A DNA stretch of 64,000 nucleotides from Trachythela sp. YZ-2020 (taxonomy: Eukaryota; Cnidaria; Anthozoa; Malacalcyonacea; Clavulariidae). This document shows positions 36,301 to 47,239 of the stretch, piece by piece (positions within the stretch are counted from its first letter, which is position 1; every line of letters starts with the position of its first letter). The notes under the pieces are model-generated. The model was not told the origin of the DNA, searched no databases, and was given only the letters and a program-made list of their open reading frames with translations. Made by a program: the position numbers and the translations under genes. Location of the stretch: NCBI GenBank assembly GCA_016169945.1, contig JADLSH010000190.1:1674001-1738000 (forward strand). Direction: 5' to 3'.

Positions 36301-39300
36301 CGAAGTTGTCTTTTATAAAGGAATGTTCTGACTGGTGGAAAGCAAAGTTGTCGAAGACTGCTGTGTTGCCTAGTCCTTCTCGATCTGAAATCATATCCAT
36401 CCAAGTGAGGCACCGAGAAGAAGAACCTAGAAAACAACAGTGGCTGGTGAGTTCTTGTATGGGAACCGATTCTTCTTTGCAACTGGCCACGAACGAAGGT
36501 CAAAAACATGGTTTACTTCCTTGTGCGGGGACCGCAGCTAAACTGTCTTCAGATGATACCACAGCAATCCCAGAGGCAATCCTTGGGGAAGCGTTCTGTT
36601 TTCTTCCTCTTTCTATTGCGACAGGACTCCCAGTACACATCAACAGTCCTTTTGCTATCATGTCTAATCGTCGCAATATCTGGGAGCGAAGTAGTTCAAG
36701 TCAACAGCAAGATTTGGAAGTGCGCTGGAATGAATGTCTTATGGGTGATGCTTTATGCAACGCTTATATCCAGCTTTTGGAAACTATGAAAGCTTTGTGT
36801 GAAAATGGCGCTTTACAAAACTATCCATTTCATGTCTTGTGGCCATGTTGCAACCGATTGGAGTCTAAAACTTGGAAAACTATTGCAAAGAACGTCTACA
36901 CGAAGTTAGTGGGAAACTCGCTGGCACTTTTACGAAGCAATGGTACGTGGTTGGACATCAACAGCGGATTCATTATAGCTGATGACTTGCGCGAAGCACC
37001 CAAGGTCACTGAAGCGATGCAATGTTTGAATGAAAATGTGTTTGAGCTGCCAGAAAATATCTGTACAACTTTGAAAGAATGCGGACAAGCGGAAACATTG
37101 CAAAAACGCACTCTGACCCTGGAAAGGTTCTTCACCGAGTTTTTCTTCCCAAATATGGATACATTATCCCACGAGGTACGAAATCCGTTGGTGGAGTTTG
37201 GCCTAGATCGTATATTAGCCGGACAGGAGGAACTAGTATCGCTGTTCAGGGAAAAGCCCTCTATCCCATGTTCAGAAGATAGAGAAATTGTGGTGAAACC
37301 ATCTGATTTGATTAATCCCAATGGAGCTGCTGCCGAGTTGTTTGCGCCTGAAGACAACCGATTTCCTGTCGGGGAAGAATTCCTAACAGATGATCGAATT
37401 TTTGTGTTGGAAAAACTGGGCATGAAAAAAGATCTGTTATCATGGAAAGAAATTTACGAGCGAGCGAAATCTGTGGAAAATCTTGCGGAAACGTGCTACG
37501 ATAAAGCGCTGCAACGATCTCGTAAGCTGATCGGGTATCTTAACAAGTACATCAAGAATTTACCTAAATCGCAAGAAGACGAGATAACTATTCAGGGGAT
37601 CAGGTTTTTACCATTCATCAAAGAACCCCCGAATGATTATAAGAATGGCTTACCTTGGAAAGGTCTAGAACGAAAGAAGGAACAGTTTTGTTCTCCTAAA
37701 GAACTTTTTGTACCACACCATATGGATCTTGTCGGTTCGTGCTGTCTTATTTTAAGTACACACAACAACTTGGGATGCGGGAAACCTGAATGGAACGTGA
37801 AAGATGTTCTTGGAATGCATCATCAATATCCAAGCCATGAGCAAGTCCTCGAACAGTTAGACAATATCATCGAAGTCTGGTTAAAATTTAATAAAGAAGA
37901 TCGAGAGAAAAACAAATCGAAAGTGCTAAAAATCTGTCAGTGTGTATATGAGTATTTGGAGAAGTATTTTGCAAAAGTGGTAAACCAAAAAGATGAAAAA
38001 ACGGATGACAGTGAAGAAGAGCTCCTGAGTGAGTTGGCGAAAAGAAAGTGGCTTTTTATAGACGACACATTTGTTGCCAGCAATCAAGTTGCACGTTTTT
38101 GGCATAGAAGTGGCGCCCCATATCTGTATGGTTTACCGACAGCATTCAATGCCGATTACAAGAATCTACTCCAGATGGCCGAAGTGAAAGGGTATTTTGA
38201 TGCGAAAGATTACCTTAATGCCATCAACTTGCTTAAGGAATCAAAGGGATGTATTCCCCTGACAGATGGAGAGTTGGAAGTTGCGGTGACGTTTTTAAAC
38301 GAATTGAAGAAAGCTGACGAAAAGTTTCTTAAAGACAACTTTGACTGGTTTTACCTTCCAGACGACTCAAAGGTCCTCGACAAGGCAAGCGAGCTCACTA
38401 TCAATAGCTCACCATGGCTTCAGGATCGTGGTGATTCTCGTAATGTCCACAAAAACATCACACCAGATTTAGCGTTTAAACTAGGAGCGAGATCCCTTCT
38501 TGATAAGCGTCTTGGAAAGTACTCCAAGTCTATGGGAACTCCATTTGGGCAAAACGAAAAGCTAACGGACAGACTGAAAAACATCCTAGATAAATCATAC
38601 CCTTGCGATTCTGGAATACTTAAAGAATTGGTTCAAAACGCAGACGATGCTCAAGCAACCGAAATTCATTTCATTTACGACACACGTAACCTACCATGCG
38701 AGAAAGTCTTCCAAGAGAATGCAAAAGAGATCCAAGGACCGGCTCTTTGTGTGTATAACAACCGAGCATTTAGCGAAAGCGACTTATTAGGGATTCAGAA
38801 ATTGGGAATCGGAAGCAAGGGCGACAATGCTGAGAAAACGGGTCAATTTGGTATTGGGTTTAATGCCGTCTACCATCTGACAGACTGTCCAAGTTTTATA
38901 TCTAACGGCGAAACCCTTTGTGTTCTTGACCCACACTGCCGCTACGCACCTGGCGCAACGTGCGAATACCCCGGAAAAAGGTTCGATCCAATCGACCAAT
39001 CATTCAAAGAAGATTTCCCGGACGCGATGAAAGGTTATCTCGAAGAGTTTGGGTTCGGTCATCAAGGCTCCACAATGTTTCGATTACCGCTCAGAACTGT
39101 GGAGAGGTCGCAACATTCTAAGATATCTGATAAAAAAGGCGTGTATAGAATTTCTTCTCTTCTGGATGATTTCCAAGGCGAAGCTAAAAGATCCATGCTG
39201 TTTCTGAACAACATCAAGAAAATTTCCATTTCAAAAATTGATACTGATTGTAAACTGGTGAAAGAGTACGAAGTAAGGTCGAATGTGGACGAAAAAGATA

Positions 39301-42300
39301 TGGAGAAACTCGAAACCCTACTCGCGCACAAGAAAGAATTCAAAGACGTTCCCATTAAAGATATCCCTTGGCAAGGAGTCACGTTTCCTCTCGTTCTTAG
39401 TGACACAAAAGAATGCATCGAACGTTGGCTTGTTCACCAGTGCTATGGAGTGAACGTTCATGATGAAAGTGAAGAAATTCCAGATGGGAGAGATAACAAA
39501 TTACTGCCACATGGGGGTATAGCTGCACTAGTTGGATCGAACCAACGGCCAAGTTCATCCAATGAGGCACAACGTCATTTTGCGTATTGCTTCTTGCCTT
39601 TGCCAGTTCGAACAGATTTGCCGGTGCATGTGAATGGTCATTTTGCTATCGACCCTGGAAGACGAGACTTGCGGAAAGATGCCGATTCAAAAGATCCTCT
39701 CGCACTATGGAACACTATGATTAAAAGGAACGTCATAGCGCCAGGTTATGCTAGCCTAATCCAAGAAGCTCGAAAGTACATGCCGTTTTCTGAACGCGAA
39801 AGTGAGGACAAGACGTCTTGTTTCTTTCCTGGTAAAAGTTCCGCTGAAGCCGGTTTGTTGTGGTACCACAACCTCTTCCCTGGCGTCCTGGAAAATGAAT
39901 GGTCTGATCTTACGCTGGCGGTTTACGCGTTCCTTGCGAATAACAAGAAACCAGTGTTGCCTGTTGTCGTTGCAGACGAACTAAAATCAAACGAGCGGGC
40001 TGACAATATGCCTCGGCGAATACGGGAATGGTTTCCTGTACAAGACGTCTTCTTTGTGAATAAATACAGGTATCCAGAAAATCCCGAAATTAATAAAGAA
40101 CTTATGAAAATATTTCTAGAAATTCATTTACCAGTTGCAGGACATACTCTCGTATCAGTACAACAAGGATTTGAAAAGGCAGATTTTACTCCACGGGTAG
40201 TGTCCCCTGAAAGCGTGGTGTTGGCTCTTCGCAATTTCTCCTCCAAGAACGCTGAGTGTAAAATCGGAATGCTTCCATGTTACATAGAAGCTACAACGAT
40301 CGGCAACGAAAGCAAACTGAGAAAGCTTATCTCTTATTGCAAACGAGGGAAAAATTTCCGTGAATGTTTGACTGGCCTACCACTACTCCTAACAGCTGAT
40401 GGTGTTTTAAGAGTATTTTCCGAAGAAGAGAAAGTATACTGCTCCAAATTCAGTGATCTTTTTCCTAAACGAACTCGTATATTTGTTCACCCTGAAATAG
40501 TTACATACCTATCATCCGTCATTTCAGTGGATATTGATAAATCTGCGAGTACTTCTGAAGAGACATCGAATGATTCTCCACCTGATACAACGGAAACCCC
40601 AAGCTTCCCTACAGTTTTACTTCCATTAACTACTGAAGTGGTGGACACTTTCATGTCAGATATTTTTCCAGAAAATACGAAATATGCAAAGACTCACCTT
40701 GGTTTTGATGCAACTGGCGTATCTGAGGAGTGGCTAAAACGACTTTGGGTTTACTTGCAAACTTACTCCAAAGAAGTGGATGATAGCAAACCTCCTTTAG
40801 ATTCTCTTAAAGCATGGCCAATTATACCGACTAAATCAAAGAAGCTTGTCACGGTCGAGATGGCCAAAACTGTCATTGATATGACGCTTGTTGGAAGTGA
40901 AAGCGACGCAACCTTGAAAGTTCGTAAAAGTCTGGAGAAGCTAAACTGTCCTTGTCTTGACACTAGTATTACCTTGCCTGAACAAGAATCTCGTGGTCAG
41001 ACTTTCATTGGAAAGTTCGTTTCATCTGTGTGTTCTACATTTAGTCAATCAGCTCCCAAAAAAGAACCATCCGAAGCGGTAACGAAGGCGTATGTGGCCC
41101 ATCCTCACAACGTTCCCGATATTTTGAATGTTTTCGCCTTCATGGTAAAAGCAGGGAATCTCGATGCAGAAGCCTTATCGGATGACGATATAACAGCAAT
41201 TCTACGATTCATACAGGATGGGTATGAAAATCTTGAAGAAAAAGAAAAGTACATTGAGATTTTAAAAGAACTACCTTTCTACAAGGCAATTAACGGCAAA
41301 CATTACAAGTTATCGGAGTTCTCGGAATACGCCGTAATACCCGCTGATGTCCCATCTGACGAAATTGACAAACTTCAAGAGGAGACCCGCTGTCTTTTCT
41401 TACACTCGGATCTGTTGCCAACGTTGGAAAAGTTACTCACTGAACTCGATGCTGGAGCAAAAAGAAGCAATGCCGACTTCTACAGTGCCTACATTCTACC
41501 CAATTTTACACTATTTTCTGATGAAATGCGACTTACATATCTTACTCACATAAGAGACAAAGTTATTCCAAGCTTATATCATGACGCTGAAGCCAAAGAC
41601 GAATTTTTGAAGCAATTGAAAGGAACGAGATGTATCCCCGATAAAACTGGTGAATATGTTCATGCTTCGAAGTTCTACGATCCGCGCAACAAAGTGTTAA
41701 GGATTATGGAAGATGAATCCAGTAATAAATTTCCTCCGCCTCCTTTCGACGAAACCAAATGGCTCGATTTTCTTGTCTTGATTGGTATGATCGCAGGTGT
41801 TGATCCAACGTTGTTCGTGAAATTTGCATATCGTGTGGCGAGCGATGGGAATTCATCTCCAAACGACAAGACGAACAGAGAGAGATCTAAAGCACTGCTG
41901 AATTTCTTTTTCACAAATCATCATTTACATAGTTTGGGATTTATTCGTGATCTCTCCCCTGTAAAATTTATTGCCTCGGAGAAAGTAGAAGGTGTTTATC
42001 TTTCCCTATGCAAACAACATTGCTGTAGCAAAAGTTCTGATCATCCACCATTTGTTCAGTTCTCGAATGCTGTGCTCTGGAAATATCGTTCTTTGGTCTG
42101 GACAAGCGCTTATCTTCTTCCAGAATGGGACGAGCTTTCATATATCTGCAATGAACATCCGAATTGTAAAATCGAAGATCTTTATGAACATCTTGAGGTC
42201 AAATATCCTTCCCCGGAAATGGTGATAAGTCATTTGCAGAACATCTCCGGAGTGCTTGCTGAAAGTTCAAAAAAAGATCAAGTATTCCCACAAAATTTAG

Positions 42301-44624
42301 AACTTATAAGAATTATGAATAGCATTTATGAATACCTTAACAGAGCGACTAAATGTCTCAAACCAGAAATTTCCGCTGAATGCAGCAGCACGTGTAAAAT
42401 GATTGGAAATCGTTTGGCTAGCACTCCATGTATTCTAGTAGATAATGCCAAGGTTATAGTAAAAGGAGATCAACTTACGTTCAAGATTCGAGAAGAAAAA
42501 TCTCTTGAACCGTTCATTTATGAAGTTCCACGGGAATACGGTTATTTGGAACATCTGCTAAAGCGTCTCGGGGCAACAGAGGCCATAACTCCATTACAAC
42601 TTGTAAGCGTTTTTAAGAAGATGAAAGATCGAACCAAAGACAAAGAGCTGAACCCAGAATTTGAAAAGAAGTCCCAAAATGCGATGTTCCTGTTGTTTGA
42701 TTCAGTTTTGAACGAACAAAAAGACGAGAACAAATCGTCGTCGATTGCCAGTGTCCAAGAGTTGTATTTACCGAGTGAAGATAAAAAATTGATCAAGTCA
42801 AGTGATCTTCTGTGTAAAATTCCATCTCGGCACAGTGAAACCATTAAAAGACTCTCTTACCATGCGTTGTGCTCTTTTGAAAAATGTGGCCTTCTAAGGG
42901 AATTGGAAAGCAAATATCTCGAAGCCCTTCCTGCTAAAATACGCCCCAAACCGTTTGAATATGTCGTAAAAGAAAAATTAGACGAATCGTGTTTGGAGAA
43001 ACCTTGTCGGCTTTGTAACAACAACAACGAGGACTGCGACTTCATTAAGAACCTCAAAGTATTACTCAAATCCGAAGAGTTCAAAAACGGAATTATTCGC
43101 ATATTAAAGCATCAGAAAGATTCAAGCAAATTGTCTCAAGAAGAAGAACAAAGAGCATCAAGATTGTTCTCAAACAAAGTTGAAATTAAATGCATGGAAA
43201 CTATTCTTGTTCACCTATTCTTTGCGAAAACGAATGAAGTATTGGAAGGAAGCTCCACGCCTCGCAAGTCCTATGTTGTTGAACGTCGTCATGATACTTG
43301 GACGCTTTACATGGAACACGATAAGAAATCGAGTAAACTAGCCAAGTCCATCAACAAGATCTTGGATTGGAAAATTAAAGACGATCTTCTCCTTGCCGTT
43401 TCTGATATGCTGGGTTGCAGCACACCTTTAGAAATTCCCGGAGTGTTGAATGATCACGATATTAAAGTTGATGCTGGGAGGAATGACGATGTAAAACTCG
43501 GCTGTGAAGTTCCAGTCGTATTTCATCAGTTGTTACAGCAGACGCCTCTGTTTGTATTCCACAACGGAGAACGTGTAGCATATTGCGACCAGTCACAAGA
43601 CGACGTCATCCAAGAAGACATATCCTCTCCGATTAAATACATCCTTGCAGAAATTATCAGATGTGTTACATCGAATCCCGTTGGCGCGTACGATTTCGAG
43701 GCAAGATATCTGATCGACATTGGCAGTGAGAAAAAAGAAGTGAGCGTTCTCGATTTGTACAAGTTCTACGAAGAGTACCCCGATGAAAATCCTTGCAAAG
43801 ATTTGGTGCCATTCACAGGCGACGCGGACAAAAAACCGGAGAGCTACGAAGCAGCAAAGGAGGAAATTTTGGAAGCACTTCGAGCTGCATGGCTCTTGTC
43901 GCCAGAACTACGTCGCAAGGCAATCCATCGGCTTTACTTGCGTTGGCATCCGGATAAAAATCCAAACAACGTAGAATTTGCAACAAGAATGATGGCGTTT
44001 CTGTTGGAACAAATAAAGCGTATGAAGGAGGAGGAAGAACGACTCGCAAAACGGCCTGAAAAGTTTAACTACGACGACATGTTTGAACGATGGAACAGGC
44101 AGGCGTCGCGAGATAACGCAACTTACAACAACTATCGAAGCTACAGTTCATCTTCATCCGGATTCCGTTACGACTTTGCTATGTTTGGCAGTGCTACGAC
44201 GTATACTATTCCAAATCCAAAAGAAGCGAAACGGTGGATAGAGCAAGCAGAAGGCGATCTCAGTGCCTGTCGGTTTTTACTCCAAAAACCATTCCATGCT
44301 TTGGCCTGTTTTATCAGTCAGCAAATTGTCGAGAAGAGCCTGAAAGCCGCATTGTATGCCGAATGTGGTCTGACCAACGAGCAACTACACACCCACGACG
44401 TCTACAGCCTTGCAAGAAATGTTAAAGCCCTTACACGATGGTCTAAGAAGGAGGAAGTTATAAGTTTGACTTTAAACGTCGCTCGTTACTATCTCCCAAC
44501 CCGCTATCCCAATCAACAACTTTACCCAATCGTACCCCACAACGCTTTCGATGGTCAATCGGGCGATGCCTTGCGTTCTGCTGCAGAAGTACTTCGACTC
44601 GTGAAAGAGTTCATCAGGACCTAA
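24376..44624 (+). CDS. SACS: Sacsin-like giant co-chaperone, four HATPase/SRR units, DnaJ and HEPN domains
   Basis: Exons: 25262-25353, 26243-26501 and the giant 28630-44624. A tiny first exon, 24376-24385 (ATGGCCGAAA, phase 1 donor), is a tentative start; a longer 5' end is possible. This gives about 5451 residues, against 4579 in human sacsin. Unit 1 begins [18 protein letters not shown]. The four HATPase N-boxes (E-L-[IV]-Q-N-A-D-D-A) fall near residues 35, 1399, 2421 and 3453, and each is followed by QGPAL and a [GR]-[RQ]-F-G-[IL]-G-F-N nucleotide loop. A DnaJ HPD motif (LRWHPDKN) is at about 5227. A HEPN domain starts near 5317 ([20 protein letters not shown]) and runs to the end. Sacsin links Hsp70, proteasome and intermediate filament handling in the cytoplasm. 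No ubiquitin-like domain was seen. The 16-kb last exon is uninterrupted, like the 12.8-kb last exon of vertebrate SACS. Confidence 0.92.
24930..25140 (+). repeat. Dispersed repeat related to the hAT-like MITE at 13861
   Basis: AATTTTTGAATTTTGCATCTCTGAAACG..CCTGCATTTTGAGGG corresponds to the AAAATTTTGAAATC..CATGCATTTTGGGGG block of the 13861 element. No ends or target duplication could be fixed. It lies in the proposed first intron of sacsin. Confidence 0.5.
26594..28262 (+). repeat. Intronic CT-rich minisatellite, CTCATTGCCTCCCCT unit
   Basis: About 1.67 kb of 12-17-bp units with core CTCATTGCCTCCCCT, over 100 copies. Length variants differ in the number of C and CT. The + strand is almost purely pyrimidine apart from the ATTG core. 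The common 15-bp unit lacks stop codons, so all three forward frames stay open for over 1.6 kb without being genes. It lies wholly in the sacsin intron 26502-28629, which splits the first HATPase domain after the GFGIGFNS loop. Confidence 0.97.
31380..38540 (+). repeat. Intragenic sacsin repeat units, period about 3.07 kb (1022 residues)
   Basis: F-E-Q-T-G-P-x-E-P occurs at 32376 and again at 35442. Between them the order of segments repeats: HATPase with a F-L-I-D-W-R insert, [24 protein letters not shown], the K-W-L-P-R-A block (31456 and 34526), F-F-x-x-N-G-V-R and DWLRRG/EWLRQG. Units 2 and 3 resemble each other more than they do units 1 and 4, which suggests a later in-frame duplication. 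Protein identity is clear while DNA has diverged, so it is not very recent. Confidence 0.8.
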
Positions 44625-45179
44625 AGTATAACTCAACCGTGAGCTGTTGCCACGGAGATGTACACTGAACTTTAAGTATAATGTATTTGAGAAGTACGGC
44701 AAAGCTAGAGGTTTATAGGGAGTAGATATCTCATATTTCTTATTGATAATTTGATGCGGATTTTTTGGGGGTGCTAGATTTCAGATTCTATTAATTTGTA
44801 CCTACCTACTTGTGGTACAATTTTGACATGTGAGACTTGCATGGTCAACCTTTTCAACGTATCGGGATTGAGTCTTTGACGGCCATGTATTTTGCTTTCA
44901 GCTTCGAGAATGTAACAAAAACTGGAAATATTTCTTACTTTTTCAATGTCTTAAAAAGGTTTGCGTTATCTTTTAATTACCGGAAAATCGTGAGATTTCG
45001 GGACTTCGTCGTGAGATCGTGAGAAAGCGTCAAAAATCGTGACAGTTGGCAGGATTGCAAGCTCTAAAACTATATATATATATATATATATTAACATGGT
45101 ACATAAAACTATTAATTCAATAAATATTCAAAGTGCTGTTGTATCGCAGGTCCCGATTTCTTTGCTAAAACTGCAACTA

Positions 45180-45352
45180 TATATGTTATTGAACGAAAGT
45201 TTATATACATTTTTAGACCTAGCCATGAGCAGCTGCGAAAAATGCAACCTTAGGCCCTCTGGCAGGAATCGAACCTGCGGCCCTGCGATTCCGGTACAGC
45301 GCTCCAACCAACTGAGCCACAGAGTCCATCTGCCGAGCACCAACCGCAAGCT
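45180..45352 (-). mobile_element. tRNA-derived SINE, copy 3
   Basis: The minus strand carries GTGGCTCAGTTGGTTGGAGC (A box) and GGTTCGATTCCTGCC (B box), then TTGCATTTTTCGCAGCTGCT. The same leader, head and body occur at 5843 and 6376. This copy has the best-preserved B box. Confidence 0.82.
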
Positions 45353-45830
45353 CGTGTATACATATGCTATTTCCTACGACGATAACTGGCTTTACTATTA
45401 GTGAATATGAGATGTCTTTTCAAAACCACTAGCTCTGCTTGCTTAAGCTTATATCAAAGGGAAAATTTTACAATTGTTATCAGTTATTGATTTATATACT
45501 AGTTATTGACTATTTTTAAATTTTGTTGTCTAATTAGTAATTTTAAATGAGATTGTTTCTGATCATTCTTATATATTAATATTACTGTAATTCAAGGGAA
45601 ATTTTACAACTGGTACATTCTATTTTGGTTAGTTAAATATTTTATACTTTTATAGTTGTATTTGATTACTCTCGAAATTGGGAACAATTTAATAGTAGCT
45701 AAGTTTTTGTTATTTTTGATGTTTTAAATATTTAGTTTTAGTTGGGTAACTATTTAGTACTTTAATATTAAGAATACTTTTTACAATTTATCTGTGGTGT
45801 GTGAAAATTATTGTCACAGATGCATGGTAT

Positions 45831-46088
45831 CAAGGGCGTCAATCCTGGGGAGGATGGGGGGGAGGGACGAATGTCACGAATCCCCCCACTTTTTGGGCAG
45901 AGGGAGATCAACATGTAATTACCCTCTCCCCACTTTTTTCCACTTTTGCTAATTTGCTTATACGACATGTTCTGATCATCAAAATTCTGTAAAGTCTTCC
46001 CCCAAAGTGCATGAAATGGCGTTTCAGAGACTCTAGATTTCAAAATTTTTCTGGGGGAGCATGCCCGCATACCCCCTAGTGCCCTCGT
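45831..46088 (-). repeat. Diverged relative of the 13861 hAT-like MITE
   Basis: Starts CAAGGGCGTCAATCC, matching one end of the 13861 element. It carries the complement of the CATGCATTTTGGGGGAAGAC block near 45995-46015. The other end is blurred where the 46089 element has inserted. Confidence 0.6.
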
Positions 46089-46483
46089 CAGGGACGTAGC
46101 CAGAACTTTCAAAGGGGGGGAGCCCTGCGGGGATTAAAGCAAGCTCGTAGCTGGCCCTCCATACTTGGGGGGACACTTTTGGCTTTCACTAATTATTCTT
46201 CCATTTTTCTTGTCGACGGGGGGGGGGTTTTAAAAATTTTTCGCGGAAACTATTAACTATTACGTATCTTTTAACGTCCAAAACCTGAAAATTGAACGTA
46301 TAAACCAAAATTTGGGGTCCAAAAAATAACCTAGTCCACACCAAAACTTACATTCTTTGGATTAAAGGTAGTCGTGGCTATATGTTGGGCATAATTCCTG
46401 ATTTTGCAGTAAGTATTAGCACTAAATATTACCAAAGGGGGGGAGCCGCGGCTCCCAAGGCTCCCCCCCTGGCTACGTCCCTG
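46089..46483. mobile_element. hAT MITE, 395 bp, 8-bp target duplication
   Basis: CAGGGACGTAGCCAG at 46089-46103 is exactly complemented at 46469-46483. GCCCTCGT is duplicated on both sides (46081-46088 and 46484-46491). CAGGG ends and an 8-bp duplication define a hAT insertion. No transposase is encoded. Confidence 0.92.
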
Positions 46484-46794
46484 GCCCTCGTGCTTTCGGC
46501 ACTCGATACCTGCGCATTCCCACTAACGGCACGGGGCCTCAATAGACAACTTTGGTTTTGGCCGGCTCCTTTACCACGCCCTTTCGTCGGATAAAACGTA
46601 CCCACACCCCTAACGCTTAGACCGAAGTTACGCTTCCGTCGGGAGGTGTCTATAAATGATGGGGGAAATGCCCTGAAAACGTTAAACGTGTTACAAACAG
46701 TTACATGCTTCCATAACTATTAGCAGGCTCCACCCCCCCCCCCCCCCACTTTTTGAGATGGATTTTCGCCATTGCATGGTATTGTCAGTATTTA

Positions 46795-46923
46795 GACTTG
46801 CTACAAGTCGACTCGAATTGTTTAGACGCGTGGTAAAGCCCAGACGCGCATTAACCCAGTCCGTAGTAACCCAGTCATTATACTTTAGAACAATTTTTAA
46901 TGCGAGTCGACCTGTAGCAAGTC
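46795..46923. mobile_element. Small MITE with TA target duplication
   Basis: GACTTGCTACAAGTCGACTC and the complement at 46904-46923 differ at one position. TA flanks both ends (46793-46794, 46924-46925). 129 bp, non-coding; Tc1/mariner-like by target. Confidence 0.75.
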
Positions 46924-47191
46924 TATTCAGTATTATGCATGGCATTGATCATCATGATAGCAGACCAAATTGCATTGCGATTTGAATATGGCGTCAATAT
47001 CGTTGAAAAGGTCTATTCTATCAAATTTTAACCTTTACTCAATTTCCACAGTATACTGTGTAGGGGGTACGGCCCCAGACCCTTGTCCAAAATATTGATA
47101 ACAGGGGGGAGTGAACTTTTGCAGACAAACGCCAACCATTGAACTATAATAGACGCCAACCAAAAGCCTTGCACTCCCCCACCGTATTATG

Positions 47192-47236
47192 TTACGCATG
47201 CGCACAGTATGCGTGATCTTTGACCGCCATTTTGGT
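47192..47236 (+). promoter_or_regulatory. NRF1-like and YY1-like sites at the ankyrin gene start
   Basis: TACGCATGCGCA (47193-47204) is one base off the NRF1 palindrome. GACCGCCATTTTGG (47222-47235) fits the YY1 site. In animals this pair often marks TATA-less housekeeping promoters, with YY1 just after the transcription start. It sits immediately before ATG 47240, so a very short 5' UTR is implied. Motif-based only. Confidence 0.45.
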
Positions 47237-47239
47237 GCA

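Larger units (their letters stand above)
44625..47239. other. Intergenic region between sacsin and the ankyrin gene
   Basis: No host exon found. Contents: a (TA)n run at 45071-45092, an inverted SINE (45180-45352), the MITE-related repeat at 45831-46088, the hAT MITE 46089-46483, a poly-C run at 46733-46748, a TA-flanked MITE 46795-46923, and promoter motifs just before 47240. A short inverted GGGGGAGTG/CACTCCCCC pair brackets 47104-47180. Confidence 0.6.

Noticed and set aside
47189..47239. Upstream ATG as start of the ankyrin gene
   Set aside because: It overlaps the NRF1/YY1-like promoter motifs; the ATG at 47240 just after them is the better start.
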